Below are positions 22,973 through 37,115 of a stretch of 64,000 nucleotides of DNA, piece after piece (position 1 is the stretch's first letter; each line of letters opens with the position of its first letter). Source of the DNA: Simmondsia chinensis (lineage: Eukaryota > Streptophyta > Magnoliopsida > Caryophyllales > Simmondsiaceae). Both the position numbers and the translations under genes were made by a program. The DNA lies in assembly GCA_018398585.1 (NCBI GenBank), contig JAGTTD010000011.1, positions 5,951,001 through 6,015,000 on the forward strand. The letters run 5' to 3'. Below the pieces are notes generated by a model. That model was not told the DNA's origin. It worked only from the letters and a program-made list of their open reading frames with translations, and ran no database searches.

Positions 22973-25455
22973 AAAACGCGGCTTTAATAAACCGCGTCCA
23001 TATACCGTGTATAACACTGGTATAAACCGCGTTTTAATAACGCGGTTCTATTAATTAAAACGCGTCACGACAACGAGGTTATATAAGTAAAACCGCGTCA
23101 CAAAGACGCGTTTTATAAAGAAAAAACCGCGTTATGAAGACGCGGTTTACCATTGTTATAACCGCGTCTTTAGGACCCGGTTTACTAGGTTTATCTAAAA
23201 AATCCCGGCCCATTCATTCACCCGTGCTCTCTCCGCTGCTCTCACCGTCTCTCTGCCTGTTTCTCGTTAACCCACCACCAGTCACGTCGTTCGCCTCCTC
23301 CTTTCTTTTGCTTATATACTAGAGATCTTTCAAGTACTATTATTGGAGTTATTTGACCTCCACTTATGATGTTGGAGCTTACCATTATGGGATCAATATG
23401 ATAATCATCACAAATTGCGGCATAATAAAAACTATAAGCGAACAAAAAAGTGAAGAATTGCATCATAATGGTAAGTATAAGTGAAAAAAAGGGAATTTTG
23501 GATTCCTGGCGTTAAACAGTGTTTTATAAACGCGGTTCATAGGTAAACCGCGTTTAGTAGACGCGGTTCATTGGTAAACAGAGTTTATCAAGTACGGTTT
23601 ATATTGAAGTGAACCGCGTTCACTAAACGCGGTTTATTCTGAAATAAACCAAATTTTTTTGATCCGATTTTATTGAAATTTAAACGCGTTTTGTAAACGC
23701 GGTTCAACAGTAGATTTGGAAATATTTTTTTTTCAGCGTAATTTTTTAAATTTTTTTTATTTTTTAGCATTATTTTTGGAACCGTCTCACTTTTACCCAC
23801 CCCCCTGCTTTCCCCTTCTTCACGTCACGCTCACCATCTCCCGCTCTCGTCCCCCATCTCGCTTCCCGCTCTCGTCCCAGCCGCAACTCTCTCGTTCCAG
23901 CCGTAACTCTCTCGTCCCTGCCCCTTGTGTCTTCCCACTCCGCTGACACTCGGACTCGAAAATCTGTCCCCCCTCGACTTTGAATCCGGATCTCAGGTTG
24001 TGGATTGTGGAATGATTTGAGAGTTTTAGCATAGCGTAATTTAGTATCTGCTTTATTTTAGTTTTTACACATATTTTGTTTAGAATATGTGAAATTTTGG
24101 AGAAAGTGGAATGATTTGAAAGTTTGGGTAGTATGTAATTTGGTATATGTTTTATTTCTTGCGTGAAATTTTTTAATTTTTGTAGTATGAATTTTTCAAG
24201 GTTTTTGGATGGGTAATTTTTTTGGCATACCAGGTTTTGAGATTGATATTCTTAAGGGGGGTCTTTAACAAATTGGGAGCCTCAAGCAACTGCTTTTATT
24301 GCTTGGAGACTAGGGCTAGTTGTAGGGTTGCATCTTGCAAATTGCTTTCATTTGATTTGGAAGTAGATTTATGGAAATAATGTTGGTCTGAGCCTTTATA
24401 GCATTTTCTGTTCTCCAAGATGTCATAATGTGATTGTCAATGGCTGAAATTTGTGCAATTACTGTACTGTTTAGCGGAGATGTGAGTCTGATTAGGGGAG
24501 GTTTACAACGGGGCAAAGTCTAAAATACATAGTGCCTAGCATGAGTCGATGTTACTAATTCAGCTGTGATTTACTTTTGGAAGTGGAGTACTTTGAACCA
24601 AGTGAGGAGATACGATAAGCAAGCTATTGTGCTGGATTTCTTGGACCTTATCTTTGTCTTAAGCTTGAGCTTCATTTATCAGTTGATGTTCAACTTTGAC
24701 ATGGATTTGGAGTGGTCATTTGGATTGTGATATTGAATTCATGCCTTAGAATGCTAATCTCATATATGTTTGAAATTAACTCGTTGGCTCTTAACTAGCT
24801 AACGCGGATTTACCCCCTGTGGTGTGCTTATGTGCGTATGCTTATGTGTGCATGGATGCGGACTATATGCCTTATTATGTGCTGTGAATGTGTCTTTGAC
24901 ATGACCTAACCCTTTTCAAGATACCTTGCTTGCAGGACGGCAAGATCTTCAGGTTGGGGGTCCTTGGAAACAGCCTCTCTTCCACTCGGAAGGGGTAAGG
25001 CTGCGTACATCCACCCTCCCAAACTTGCTTTTGCGGGAGCCCGTAAGGCACTTGGATGTTGTTGTTGTTGTTGTTATTCTTATTAGTGCTTTTCTACTTT
25101 CAATTTTTATTCTTGTTTTTGGCATCTGTTCAAATAATCTAAAACCCAAGATGATACATGCATCAAAATTGAGGGTTACGATTTCAATCAAGGTGTAAAT
25201 TATTCGACTCTACTTAAATCCTTCATTTTTACTCGATTTCAAGCTTCAATTCTGGGAGACACTCCTTAAAAAAAAAAAAAAAGAAGACGAAGAAGAAACG
25301 GGGGGACACTCTGTTGAAAAAAAAAATAAAATTGGGAGAGACCATTAAAGTTGTCAATCAAATGGCTTGTGGCATGTTACTCTCTTACTCCATGTCTTTT
25401 TATTGATTTATCCGCATTTTTAAAAGAAAGATTTTTTGTACATAATTTAGCATAC
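22973..25455 (+). repeat. Array unit 4
   Basis: 2,483 bp. MULE right end at 23,788, with the variant ccgtctc terminus shared with units 5, 9 and 10. Its third right-hand module is degenerate (aaacagagtttatcaagtac). Confidence 0.93.
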
Positions 25456-27956
25456 AAAACGCGGGTTTAATAAACCGCATCCATAAACCGCGTATAACAT
25501 TGGTATAAACCGCGTTTTTATAACCCGGTTATATTAATAAAAACGCGTCACGACAACGAGGTTACATAAGGAATACCGCGCCACAAAGACGCGTTTTATA
25601 AAGAAAAAACCGCGTTATGAAGACGCGGTTTACCATTGTTATAACCGCGTCTTTAGGACCCGGTTTACTAGGTTTATCTAAAAAATTCCGGCCCATTCAT
25701 TCACGCGTCCTCTCCCCGCTGCTCTCACCGTCGCTCTGCCTCTTTCTCGTTAATCCCCCACCAGTCACGTCATTCGCCTCCTCTATTCTTTTGCTTATAC
25801 ACTAGTGATCTTTCAAGTACTATTATTGGAGTTATTTAACCTCCACTTATGATTTTGGAGCTTACCATTATAGGATCAATATGATAATCATCACAAATTA
25901 CGGCATAATAAGAACTATAAGCGAACAAAAAAGTGAAGAATTGCAGCATATTGGTAAGTACAAGTGAAAAAAAAGGGGATTTTGGATTCCTGGCGTTAAA
26001 CCGTGTTTTATAAGCGCGGTTCATAGGTAAACAGCGTTTAGTAGACGCGGTTCATTGGTAAACCGCGTTTAGCAGACGCGGTTTACATTGAAGTGAACCG
26101 CGTTCACTAAACGCGGTTTATTCTGAAATAAACCAAATTTTTTTGAACAGGTTTTATTGAAATTTAAACGCGTTTTGTAAATGCGGTTCAACTGTAGATT
26201 TGGAAATATTTTTTTTTCAGCATTATTTTTTAAATTTTTTTATTTATTAGCATTATTTTGGGAACCGTCTCACTTTTACCCACCCCCCTGCTTTCTCCTT
26301 CTTCACGTCACGCTCACCATCTCCCGCTCTCGTCCCCCATCTCGCTTCCCGCTCTCGTCCCTGCCGCAACTCTCTCGTTCCAGCCGTAACTCTCTCGTCC
26401 CTGCCCCTTGTGTCTTCCCACTCCGCTGACGCTCGGACTCGAAAATCCGTCCCCCCTCGACTCTGAATCCGGACCTCAGGTAGTGGATTGTGGAATGATT
26501 TGAGAGTTTTAGCATAGCGTAATTTAGTATCTGCTTTATTTTAGTTTTTACACATATTTTGTTTAGAACATGTGAAATTTTGGAGAAAGTGGAATGATTT
26601 GAAAGTTTGGGCAGTATGTAATTTGGAATATGTTTTATTTCTTGCGTGAAAATTTTTAATTTTTGTAGTATGACTTTTTAAAGGTTTTTGGATGGGTAGT
26701 TTTTTTGGCATACCAGGTTTTGAGATTGATATTCTTAAGAGGGGTCTTTAACAAATTGGGAGCCTCAAGCAACTGCTTTTATTGCTTGGAGACTAGGCCT
26801 AGTTGTAGGGTTGCATCTTGCAAATTGCTTTCACTTGATTTGGAAGTAGATTTATGGAAATAATGTTGATCTGAGCCTTTGTAGCATTTTCTGTTCTCCA
26901 AGATGTCATAGTGTGATTGTCAATGGCTGAAATTTGTGCAATTAGGGTGCTGTTTAGCGGAGATGTGAGTCTGATTAGGGGAGGTTTACAACGGGGCAAA
27001 GTCGAAAATACACAGTGCCTAGCATGAGTCGATGTTAGCAATTCAGTTGTGATATACTTTTGGAAGTGGAGTACTTTGAACCAAGTGAGGAGATACTATA
27101 AGCAAGCTATTGTGTTGGATTTCTGGGACCTTATCTTTGTCTTAAGCTTGAGCTTCATTTATCAGTTGATGTTCAACTTTGACATGGATTTGGAGTGGTC
27201 ATTTGGATTGTGATATTGAATTCATGCCTTAGATTGCTAATCTCATATATGTTTGAAATTAACTCGTTGGCTCTTAACTAGCTAACGCGGATTTACCCCC
27301 TCTGGTGTGCTTATGTGCGTATGCTTATGTGTGTATGGATGTGGTCTATTTGCCTTATTTTGTACCGTGAATGTGTCTTTGACATGACCTAACCCTTTTC
27401 AAGATGCCTTGCTTGCAGGACGGCAAGATCTTCAGGTTGGGGTACTTGGAAACAGCCTCTCTTTCACTCGGAAGGGGTAAGGCTGCGTACATCCACCCTC
27501 CCGAACTTGCTTTTGCGGGAGCCCGTAAGGCACTGGGAAGTTGCTGTTGTTGTTGTTATTCTTAATTGTGCTTTTCTATTTTCAATTTTTATTCTTGTTT
27601 TTGGCATGTGTTCAAATAATCTAAAACCCAAGACGATAAATGCATCAAAATTGAGGGTTACGAATTAAATCAAAGTGTAAATTATTCGACTCTGCTTAAA
27701 TCCTTCTTTTTTACTGGATTTCAAGCTTCAAATCTTGGAGACACTCTTTTAAAAAAAAAAAAAAGAAGAAGAAGAAGAAACGGAGGGACACTCTGTTGAA
27801 AAAAAAAAATATATATTGGGAGACACCATAAAAGTTGAGACACCATTAAAGTTGTCAATCAAATGGCTTGTTGCATGTTACTCTTTTACTCCACGTCTTT
27901 TTGTTGATTTATCCGCATTTTTAAGATGAAGATTTTTGGTACATAATTTAGCATAC
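25456..27956 (+). repeat. Array unit 5
   Basis: 2,501 bp, the longest unit. MULE right end at 26,271. It shares many private variants with unit 10 (gtttttataacccggtt, acgacaacgaggttacataa, tttagcagacgcgg). A short local duplication, gagacaccat...gagacaccat, sits near 27,820-27,850. Confidence 0.93.
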
Positions 27957-30423
27957 AAAACGCGGCTTTAATAAACCGCATCCATAAACCGCGTATAACA
28001 TTAGTATAAACCGCGTTTTAATAACGCAGTTATATTAATAAAACCGTGTCAGGACAACGTGGTTATATATGTAAAACCGCGTCACAAAGACGCGTTTTAT
28101 TAAAGAAAAAACAGCGTTATGAAGACGCGGTTTACCATTGTTATAACTGCGTCTTTAGGACCCGGTTTACTAGGTTTATCTAAAAAATTCCGGCCCATTC
28201 ATTCACGCGTGCTCTCTTCGCTGCTCTCACCGTCTCTCTGCCTCTTTCTCGTTAACCCACCACCAGTCACGTCGTTCGCCTCCTCCTTTCTTTTGCTTAT
28301 ACACTAGAGATCTTTCAAGTACTATTATTGGAGTTATTTGACCTCCACTTATGATGTTGGAGCTTGCCATTATGGGATCAATATGATAATCATCACAAAT
28401 TGCGGCATAATAAAAACTATAAGTGAACAAAAAAAGTGAAGAAATATAATGGTAACTATAAGTGAAAAAAAAGGGGATTTTGGATTCCTGGCATTAAACC
28501 GTGTTTTATAAACGCGGTTCATGGGTAAACCGCGTTTAGTAGACGCGGTTCATTGGTAAACCGCGTTTAGTAGACGCAGTTTATATTGAAGTGAACCGCG
28601 TTTATTAAACGCGGTTTATTCTGAAATAAACCGAATTTTTTTGATCTGATTTTATTAAAATTTAAACGCGTTTTGTAAACGCGGTTCAACAGTAGTTTTG
28701 CAAATATTTTTTTTCCAGTGTTATTTTTTTATTTTTTAGCATTGTTTTGGGAACCGACTCACTTTTACCCATCCCCCGGCTTTCCCCTTCTTCACATCAC
28801 GCTCACCATCTCCCGCTCTTGTCCCCCATCTCGTTTCCCGCTCCCGTCCCAGCCGCAACTCTCTCGTTCCAGCCGTAACTCTCTCGTCCCAGCCCCTCGT
28901 CTCTTCCCACTCCGCTGACGCTCGGACTCGAAAATTCGTCGCCCCTGGACTCTGAATCCGGACCTCAGGTAGTAGATTGTGGAATGATTTGAGAGTCTTA
29001 GCATATCGTAATTTAGTATCTGCTTTATTTTAGTTTGTACACATATTTTGTTTAGAACATGTGAAATTTTGGAGAAAGTGGAATGATTTGAAAGTTTGGG
29101 TAGTATGTAATTTGGTATATATTTTATTTCTTGAGTGAAATTTTATAATTTTTTTAGTATGACTTTTTCAAGGTTTTTGGATGGGTAGTTTTTTTGGCAT
29201 ACCAGATTTTGAGATTGATATTCTTAAGAGGGGTCTTTAACAAATTGGGAGCCTCAAGCAACTGCTTTTATTGCTTGGAGACTAGGCCTAGTTGTAGGGT
29301 TGCATCTTGCAAATTGCTTTCATTTGATTTGGAAGTAGATTTATGGAAATAATGTTGATCTGAGCCTTTATAGCATTTTCTGTTCTCCAAGATGTCATAG
29401 TGTGATTGTCAATGGCTGAAATTTGTGCAATTAGTGTACTGTTTAGCGGAGATGTGAGTCTGATTAGGGGAGGTTTACAACGGGGCAAAGTCGAAAATAC
29501 ACAGTGCCTAGCATGAGTCGATGTTACCAATTCAGTTGTGATTTACTTTTGGAAGTGGAGTATTTTGAACCAAGTGAGGAGATACTATAAGCAAGCTATT
29601 GTGCTGTATTTCTGGGACATTATCTTTGTCTTAAGCTTGAGCTTCATTTATCAGTTGATGTTCAACTTTGACATGGATTTGGAGTGGTCATTTGGATTGT
29701 GATATTGAATTCATGCCTTAGAATGCTAATCTCATATATGTTTGAAATTAACTCGTTGGCTCTTAACTAGCAAACGCGGATTTACCCCCTGTGGTGTGCT
29801 TATGTGTGTATGCTTATGTGTGTATGGATGTAGTCTATTTGCCTTATTATGTGCGGTAAATGTGTCTTTGACATGACCTAACCCTTTTCAAGATGCCTTG
29901 CTTGCAGGACGGCAAGATCTTCAGGTTGGGGGTCCTTGGAAACAGCCTCTTATCCACTCGGAAGGGGTAAGGCTGCGTACATCCACTCTCCCGAACTTGC
30001 TTTTGCGGGAGCCCGTAAGGCACTGGGATGTTGTTGTTGTTGTTGTTATTCTTATTTGTGCTTTTCTATTTTCCATTTTTATTCTTGTTTTTGGCATCTG
30101 TTCTAATAATCTAAAACCCAAGATGATAAATGCATCAAAATTGAGGGTTACGATTTCAATCAAGGTGTAAATTATTCGACTCTACTTAAATCCTTCATTT
30201 TTACTGGATTTCAAGCTTCAAATCTGGGAGACACTCTTTAAAAAAAGAAAAAAAGAAGAATTAGAAACTGGGGAACACTCTGTTGAAAAAAAAAAAAAAT
30301 TTGGCAGACACCATTAAAGTTGTCAATCAAATGGCTTGTTGCATGTTACTCTTTTACTCCACGTCTTTTTGTTGATTTATCCGCATTTTAAGATAAAGAT
30401 TTTTTGCACATAATTTAGCATAC
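27957..30423 (+). repeat. Array unit 6
   Basis: 2,467 bp. MULE right end at 28,760. It shares private variants with unit 11 (gtgtcaggacaacgtggtta, gaagaaatataatgg, gagtcttagcatatcg). Confidence 0.93.
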
Positions 30424-32337
30424 AAAACGCGGCTTTAATAAACCGCGTCCATAAACCGTGTATAACATTGGTATAAACCGCGTTTTAATAACGGGGTTAT
30501 ATTGATAAAACCACGTCACGACAACGCGGTTATATAAGTAAAACCGCGTCACAAAGACGTGTCTTATTAAAGAAAAAACCGCGTTATGAAGACGCGGTTT
30601 ACCATTGTTATAAGCGCGTCGTTAAGACCCGGTTTACTAGGTTTATCTAAAAAATTCCGGCCCATTCATTCACGCGTGCTCTCTCGGCAGCTCTCACCGT
30701 CTCTCTTCCTCTTTCTCGTTAACCCACCACCAGTCACGTCGTTCGCCTCCTCCTTTCTTTTGCTTATACACTAGAGATCTTTCAAGTGCTATTATTGGAG
30801 TTATTTGACCTCCACTTATGATGTTCGAGCTTACCATTATGGGATCAATATGATAATCATCCCAAATTGCGGCATAATAAAAACTATAAGCGACCAAAAA
30901 AGTGAGGAATTGCGGCATAATGGTAAGTATAAGTGAAAAAAAGGGGATTTTGGATTCCTGGCGTTAAACCGTATTTTATAAACGCGGTTCATGGGTAAAA
31001 CACGTTTAATAGACGCCGTTCATTGCTAAACCGCGTTTAGTAGACGCGGTTTATGTTGAAGTGAACCGCGTTTACTAAATGCTGTTTATTCTGAAATAAA
31101 CCGAATTTTTTTGATCCGGTTTTATTAAATTTAAACGCGTTTTGTAAACTCGGTTCAACAGTAGTTTTGGAAATTTTTTTTTTCAGCGATATTTTTTTAA
31201 TATAATTATTTTTTAGCATTATTTTTGGAACCGACTCACTTTTACCCACCCCCCTGCTTTCCCCTTCTTCACGTCACGCTCACCATCTCCCGCTCTCGTC
31301 CCCCATCTCGCTTCCCCGCTCTCATCCAAGCCGCAATACTCTCGTTCCAGCCGTAACTCTCTCGTCCCAGCCCCTTGTCTCTTCCCACTCCGGTGACGCT
31401 CGGACTCGAAAATCCGTCCCCGCTCGACTCTGAATCCGGACCTCAGGTAGTAGATTGTGGAATGATTTGAGAGTTTTAGCATAGCGTAATTTAGTATCTG
31501 CTTTATTTTAGTTTTTACACATATTTTGTTTAGAACATGTGAAATTTTGGAGAAAGTGGAACGATTTGAAAGTTTGGGCAGTATGAAATTTGGTATATGT
31601 TTTATTTCTTGTGTGAAATGTGTTAATTTTTTTAGTATGACTTTTTCAAGGTTTTTGGATGGGTAGTTTTTTTGGCATACCAGGTTTTGAGATTGATATT
31701 CTTAAGAGGGGTCTTTAACAAATTGGGAGCCTCAAGCAACTGCTTTTATTGCTTGGAGACTAGGCCTAGTTGTTGGGTTGCATCTTGCAAATTGCTTTCA
31801 TTTGATTTGGAAGTAGATTTATGGAAATAATGTTGATCTGAGCCTTTATAGCATTTTCTGTTCTCCAAGATGTAAAAGTGTGATTGTCAATGGCTGAAAT
31901 TTGTGCAATTAGTGTACTGTCTAGCGGAGATGTGAGTCTGATTAGGGGAGGTTTAGAACGGGGCAAAGTCAAAAATACACAGTGCCTAGCATGAGTCGAT
32001 GTTACCAATTCAGTTGTGATTTACTTTTGGAAGTGGAGTACTTTGAACCAAGTGAGGAGATACTATAAGCAAGCTATTGTGCTGGATTTCTTGGTCCTTA
32101 TCTTTGTCTTAAGCTTGAGCTTCATTTATCAGTTGATGTTCAACTTTGACATGGATTTGGAGTGGTCATTTGGATTGTGATATTGAATTCATGACTTAGA
32201 ATGCTAATCTCATATATGTTTGAAATTAACTCGTTGGCTCTTCACTAGCTAACGCGGATTTACCCCCTGTGGTGTGCTTATGTGCGCATGCTTATGTGTG
32301 TATGGATGTGGTTTATTGGCTTATGTGTGCGGATTTA
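30424..32337 (+). repeat. Array unit 7 (3'-truncated)
   Basis: About 1.91 kb. MULE right end at 31,237. Its first half matches unit 12 (gcgaccaaaaaagtgaggaa, acacgtttaatagacgcc). It breaks after tatggatgtggttt near 32,315, followed by about 25 bp of filler made of nearby words (cttatgtg, gcggatttaccc), and joins the hairpin block of unit 8. Confidence 0.85.
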
Positions 32338-34673
32338 CCCGCGTCACGAAGTCGCGTTTTATTAAAGAAAAAACCGTGTTATGAAGACGCGGTTTACCAT
32401 TGTTATAACCGCGTTTTTAGGACCCGGTTTACTAGGTTTATCTAAAAAATTCCGGCCCATTCATTCACGCGTGCTCTCTCCGCTTCTCTCACCGTCTCTC
32501 TGCCTCTTTATCGTTAACCCACCACCAGTCACGTCGTTCGCCTCCTCCTTTCTTTTGCTCATACACTAGAGATCTTTTAAGTACTATTATTGGAGTTATT
32601 TGATCTCCAGTTATGATGTTGGAGCTTACCATTATGGGATCAATATGATAATCATCACAAATTGCGACATAATAAAAACTATAAGCGAACAAAAAAGTGA
32701 AGAATTGCGGCATAATGGTAAGTAAAAGTGAAAAAAAAGGGTATTTTGGATTCCTGGCGTTAAACCATGTTTTATAAACGCGGTTCATGGGTAAGCTGTG
32801 TTTAGTAGACGTGGTTCATTGGTAAACCGCGTTTAGTAGACGCGGTTTATATTGAAGTGAACCGCGTTTACTAAACGCGGTTTATTCTGAAATAAACCGA
32901 ATTTTTTTGATTCGGTTTTATTGAAATTTAAACACGTTTTGTAAATGCGGTTCAACAGTAGATTTGGAAATATTTTTTTTGCAGCGTTATTTTTTTAATT
33001 TTTTTATTTTTTAGCATTATTTTGGGAACCGACTCACTTTTACCCACCCCCCTGCTTTCCCCTTCTTCACGTCACGCTCACCATCTCCCGCTCTTGTCCC
33101 CCATCTCGCTTCCTGCTCTCGTCCCAGCCGCAACTCTCTCGTCCCAACCACTCGTCTCTTCCCACTCCGCTGACGCTCGGACCCGAAAATCCGTCGCCCA
33201 TCGACTCTGAATCCGGATCTCAGGTAGTAGATTTTGGAATGATTTGAGAGTTTTAGCATAGCGTAATTTAGTATCTGCTTTATTTAAATTTTACACATAT
33301 TTTGTTTAGAACATGTGAAATCTTGGAGAAAGTGGAATGATTTGAAAGTTTGGGTAGTATGTAATTTGGTATATGTTTTATTTCTTTTGTGAAAATTTTT
33401 AATTTTTTTAGTATGACTTTTTTCAGGTTTTTGGATGGGTAGTTTTTTTGGCATACTTGGTTTTGAGATTGATATTCTTAAGAGGGGTCTTTAACAAATT
33501 GGGAGCCTCAAGCAACTGCTTTTATTGCTTGTAGACTAGGCCTAGTTGTAGGGTTGCATCTTGCAAATTGCTTTCATTTGATTTGGAAGTAGATTTATGG
33601 AAATAATGTTGATCTGAGCCTTTATACCTTTTTCTGTTCTCCAAGATGTCATAGTGTGATTGTCAATGGCTGAAATTTGTGCAATTAGTGTACTGTTTAG
33701 CGGAGATGTGAGTCTGATTAGGGGAGGTTTACAACGGGGCAAAGTCGAAAATACACAGTGCTTAGCTTGAGTCGATGTTACCAATTCAGATGTGATTTAC
33801 TTTTGGAAGTGGAGTACTTTGAACCAAGTGAGGAGATACTATAAGCAAGCTATTGTGCTGGATTTCTGGGACCTTAGCTTTGTCTTAAGCTTAAGCTTCA
33901 TTTATCAGTTGATGTTCAACTTTGACATGGATTTGGAGTGGTAATTTGGGTTGTGATATTGAATTCATGCCTTAGAATGCTAATCTCATATATGTTTGAA
34001 ATTAACTCGCTGGCTCTTAACTAGCTAACGCGGATTTACTCCCTGAGGTGTGCTTATGTGCGTATGCTTATGTGTGGATGGATGTGGTCTATTTGCCTTA
34101 TTATGTGCCGTGAATGTGTCTTTGACATGACCTAACCCTTTTCAAGATGCCTTACTTGCAGGACGGCAAGATCTTCAGGTTGGGGTCCTTGGAAACAGCC
34201 TCTCTTCCACTCGGAAGGGTAAGGCTGCGTACATCCACCCTCCCGAACTTGCTTTTGCGGGAGCCCGTAAGGCACTGGGATGTTGTTGTTGTGTTTGTTA
34301 TTCTTATTTGTGCTTTCTTATTTTTAATTTTTATTCTTGTTTTTGGCATCTGTTCAAATAATCTAAAACCCAAGATGATAAATGCATCAAAATTGAGAGT
34401 TACGATTTCAATCAAGGTGTAAATTATTCGACTCTACTTAAATCCTTCATTTTTACTGGATTTCAAGCTTCAAATCTGGGAGACACTCTTCAAAAAAAAA
34501 AAAAAAGAAGAAGAAGAAACGGGGGGACACTCTGTTGAAAAAAAAAAAATTGGTAGACACCTTTAAAGTTGTCAATCAAATGGCTTGTTGCATGTTACTC
34601 TTTTACTCCACGTCTTTTTGTTGATTTATCCGCATTTTTAAGATAAAGATTTTCTGTACATAATGTAGCAAAC
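32338..34673 (+). repeat. Array unit 8 (5'-truncated)
   Basis: About 2.34 kb. It begins inside the left hairpin block at gcgtcacgaag. MULE right end at 33,035. Its second half shares private variants with unit 12 (cttagcttgagtcgatg, ccttacttgcagg, gttgtgtttgttatt). Its CT-rich leader is about 20 bp shorter than in other units. Confidence 0.85.
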
Positions 34674-37115
34674 AAAACGCGGCTTTAATAAACCGCATCC
34701 ATCAACCGCGTATAACATTGGTATAAACCGCGTTTTAATAACGCTGTTACATTAATAAAATCGCGTCACGACAACGTGGTTATATAAGTAAAACCGCATC
34801 ACGAAGACGTGTTTTATTAAAGAAAAAACCGCGTTATGAAGACGCGGTTTACCATTGTTATAACCGCGTCTTTAGGACCCGGTTTACTAGGTTTATCTAA
34901 AAAATCCCGGCCCATTCATTCACGCGTGCTCTCTCCGCTGCTCTCACCTTCTCTCTGCCTCTTTCTCGTTAACCCCCCACCAGTCACGTCGTTCGTCTCC
35001 TCTTTTCTTTTGCTTATACACTAGTGATCTTTTAAGTACTATTATTGGAGTTATTTGACCTCCACTTATGATGTTGCAGCTTATCATTATGGGATCAATA
35101 TGATAATCATCACAAATTGCGGCATAATAAGAACTATAAGCGAACAAAAAAGTGAAGAATTGCGGCATAATGGTAAGTACAAGTGAAAAAAAAGGGGAGT
35201 TTGGATTCCTGGCGTTAAACCGTGTTTTATAAACGCGGTTCATAGGTAAACCGCGTTTAGTAGACGCGGTTCATTGGTAAACCGCGTTCACTAAACGCGG
35301 TTTATTATGAAATAAACCAAATTTTTTTGATCCGGTTTTATTGAAATTTAAACACGTTTTGAAATCGCGGTTTAACAGTAGATTTGGAAATATTTTTTTT
35401 TCTGCGTTATTTTTTTAATTTTTTTATTTTTTAGCATTATTTTGGGAACCGTCTCACTTTTACCCACCGCCCTGCTTTCCCCTTCTTCACGTCACGCTCA
35501 CCATCTCCCGCTCTCGTCCCCCATCTCGCTTCCCACTCTCGTCCCAGCCGCAACTCTCTCGTTCCAGCCGTAACTCTCTCGTCCCTGCCCCTTGTCTCTT
35601 CCCACTCCGCTGACGCTCGGACACGAAAATCCGTCCCACCTCGACTCTGAGTCCGGATCTCAGGTAGTAGATTGTGGAATGATTTGAGAGTTTTAGCATA
35701 GCATAATTTAGTATCTGCTTTATTTTAGTTTTTACACATATTTTGTTTAGAACATGTGAAATTTTGGAGAAAGTGGAATGATTTGAAAGTTTGGGTAACA
35801 TGTAATTTGGTATATGTTTTATTTCTTGTGTGAAATTTTTTAATTTTTTTAGTTTAACTTTTTCAAGGTTTTTGGATGGGTAGGTTTTTTGGCGTACTAG
35901 ATTTTGAGATTGATATTCTTAAGGGGGGTCTTTAACAAATTGGGAGCCTCAAGCATCTGCTTTTATTGCTTGGAGACTAGGCCTGGTTGTAGGGTTGCAT
36001 CTTGCAAATTGCTTTCATTTGATTTGGAAGTAGATTTATGGAAATAATATTGATCTGAGCCTTTATAGCATTTTCTGTTCTCCATGATGTCATAGTGTGA
36101 TTGTCAATGGCTGAAATTTGTGCAATTAGTGTACTGTTTAGCGGAGATGTGAGTCTGATTAGGGGAGATTTACAAAGGGGCAAAGTCAAAAATATACAGT
36201 GCCTAGCATGAGTCGATGTTACCAATTCAGTGGTGATTTACTTTTGGAAGTGGAGTACTTTGAACCAAGTGAGGAGATACTATAAGCAAGCTATTGTGCT
36301 GGATTTCTTGGACCTCATCTTTGTCTTAAGCTTGAGCTTCATTTATTAGTTGATGTTCAACTTTGACATGGATTTGAAGTGGTCATTTGGATTGTGATAT
36401 TGAATTCATGCCTTAGAATGCTAATCTCATATATGTTTGAAATTCACTCGTTGCCTCTTAACTAGCTAACGCGGATTTACCCCCTGTGGTGTGCTTATGT
36501 GCGTATGCTTATGTATATGGATGTGGTCTATTTGCCTTATTATGTGCCGTGAATGTGTCTTTGACATGACCTAATCCTTTTCAAGATGCCTTGCTTGCAG
36601 GACGGCAAGATCTTCAGGTTGGGGTTCCTTGGAAACAGCCTCTCTTCCACTCGGAAGGGGTAAGGCTGCGTACATCCACCCCTCCGAACTTGCTTTTGCG
36701 GGAGCCCGTAAGGCACTGGGATGTTGTTGTTGTTGTTGTTATTCTTATTTGTGATTTTCTATTTTCAATTTTTATTCTTGTTTTTGGCATCTGTTAAAAT
36801 AATCTAAAACCCAAGATGATAAATGCATCAAAATTGAGGGTTACGATTTCAATCAAGGTTTAAATTATTCGACTCTACTTAAATCCTTCATTTTTACTGG
36901 ATTTCAAGCTTCAAATCTGGGAGACACTCTTTAAAAAAAAAAAACAAGAAGAAGGAGCAACGGGGGGACACTCTGTTGAAAAAAAATAAAATTGGGAGAC
37001 ACCATTAAAGTTGTCAATCAAATGGCTTGTTGCATGTTATTCTTTTACTCCACGTCTTTTTGTTGATTTATCCGCAATTTTAAGAAAAATATTTTTTGTA
37101 CATAATTTAGAATAC
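34674..37115 (+). repeat. Array unit 9
   Basis: 2,442 bp. MULE right end at 35,455. One right-hand hairpin module is missing. Its start (gtagcaaacaaaacgcggct) matches unit 13, while about 35,793-36,090 carries a block of variants otherwise seen only in unit 11. Confidence 0.93.
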
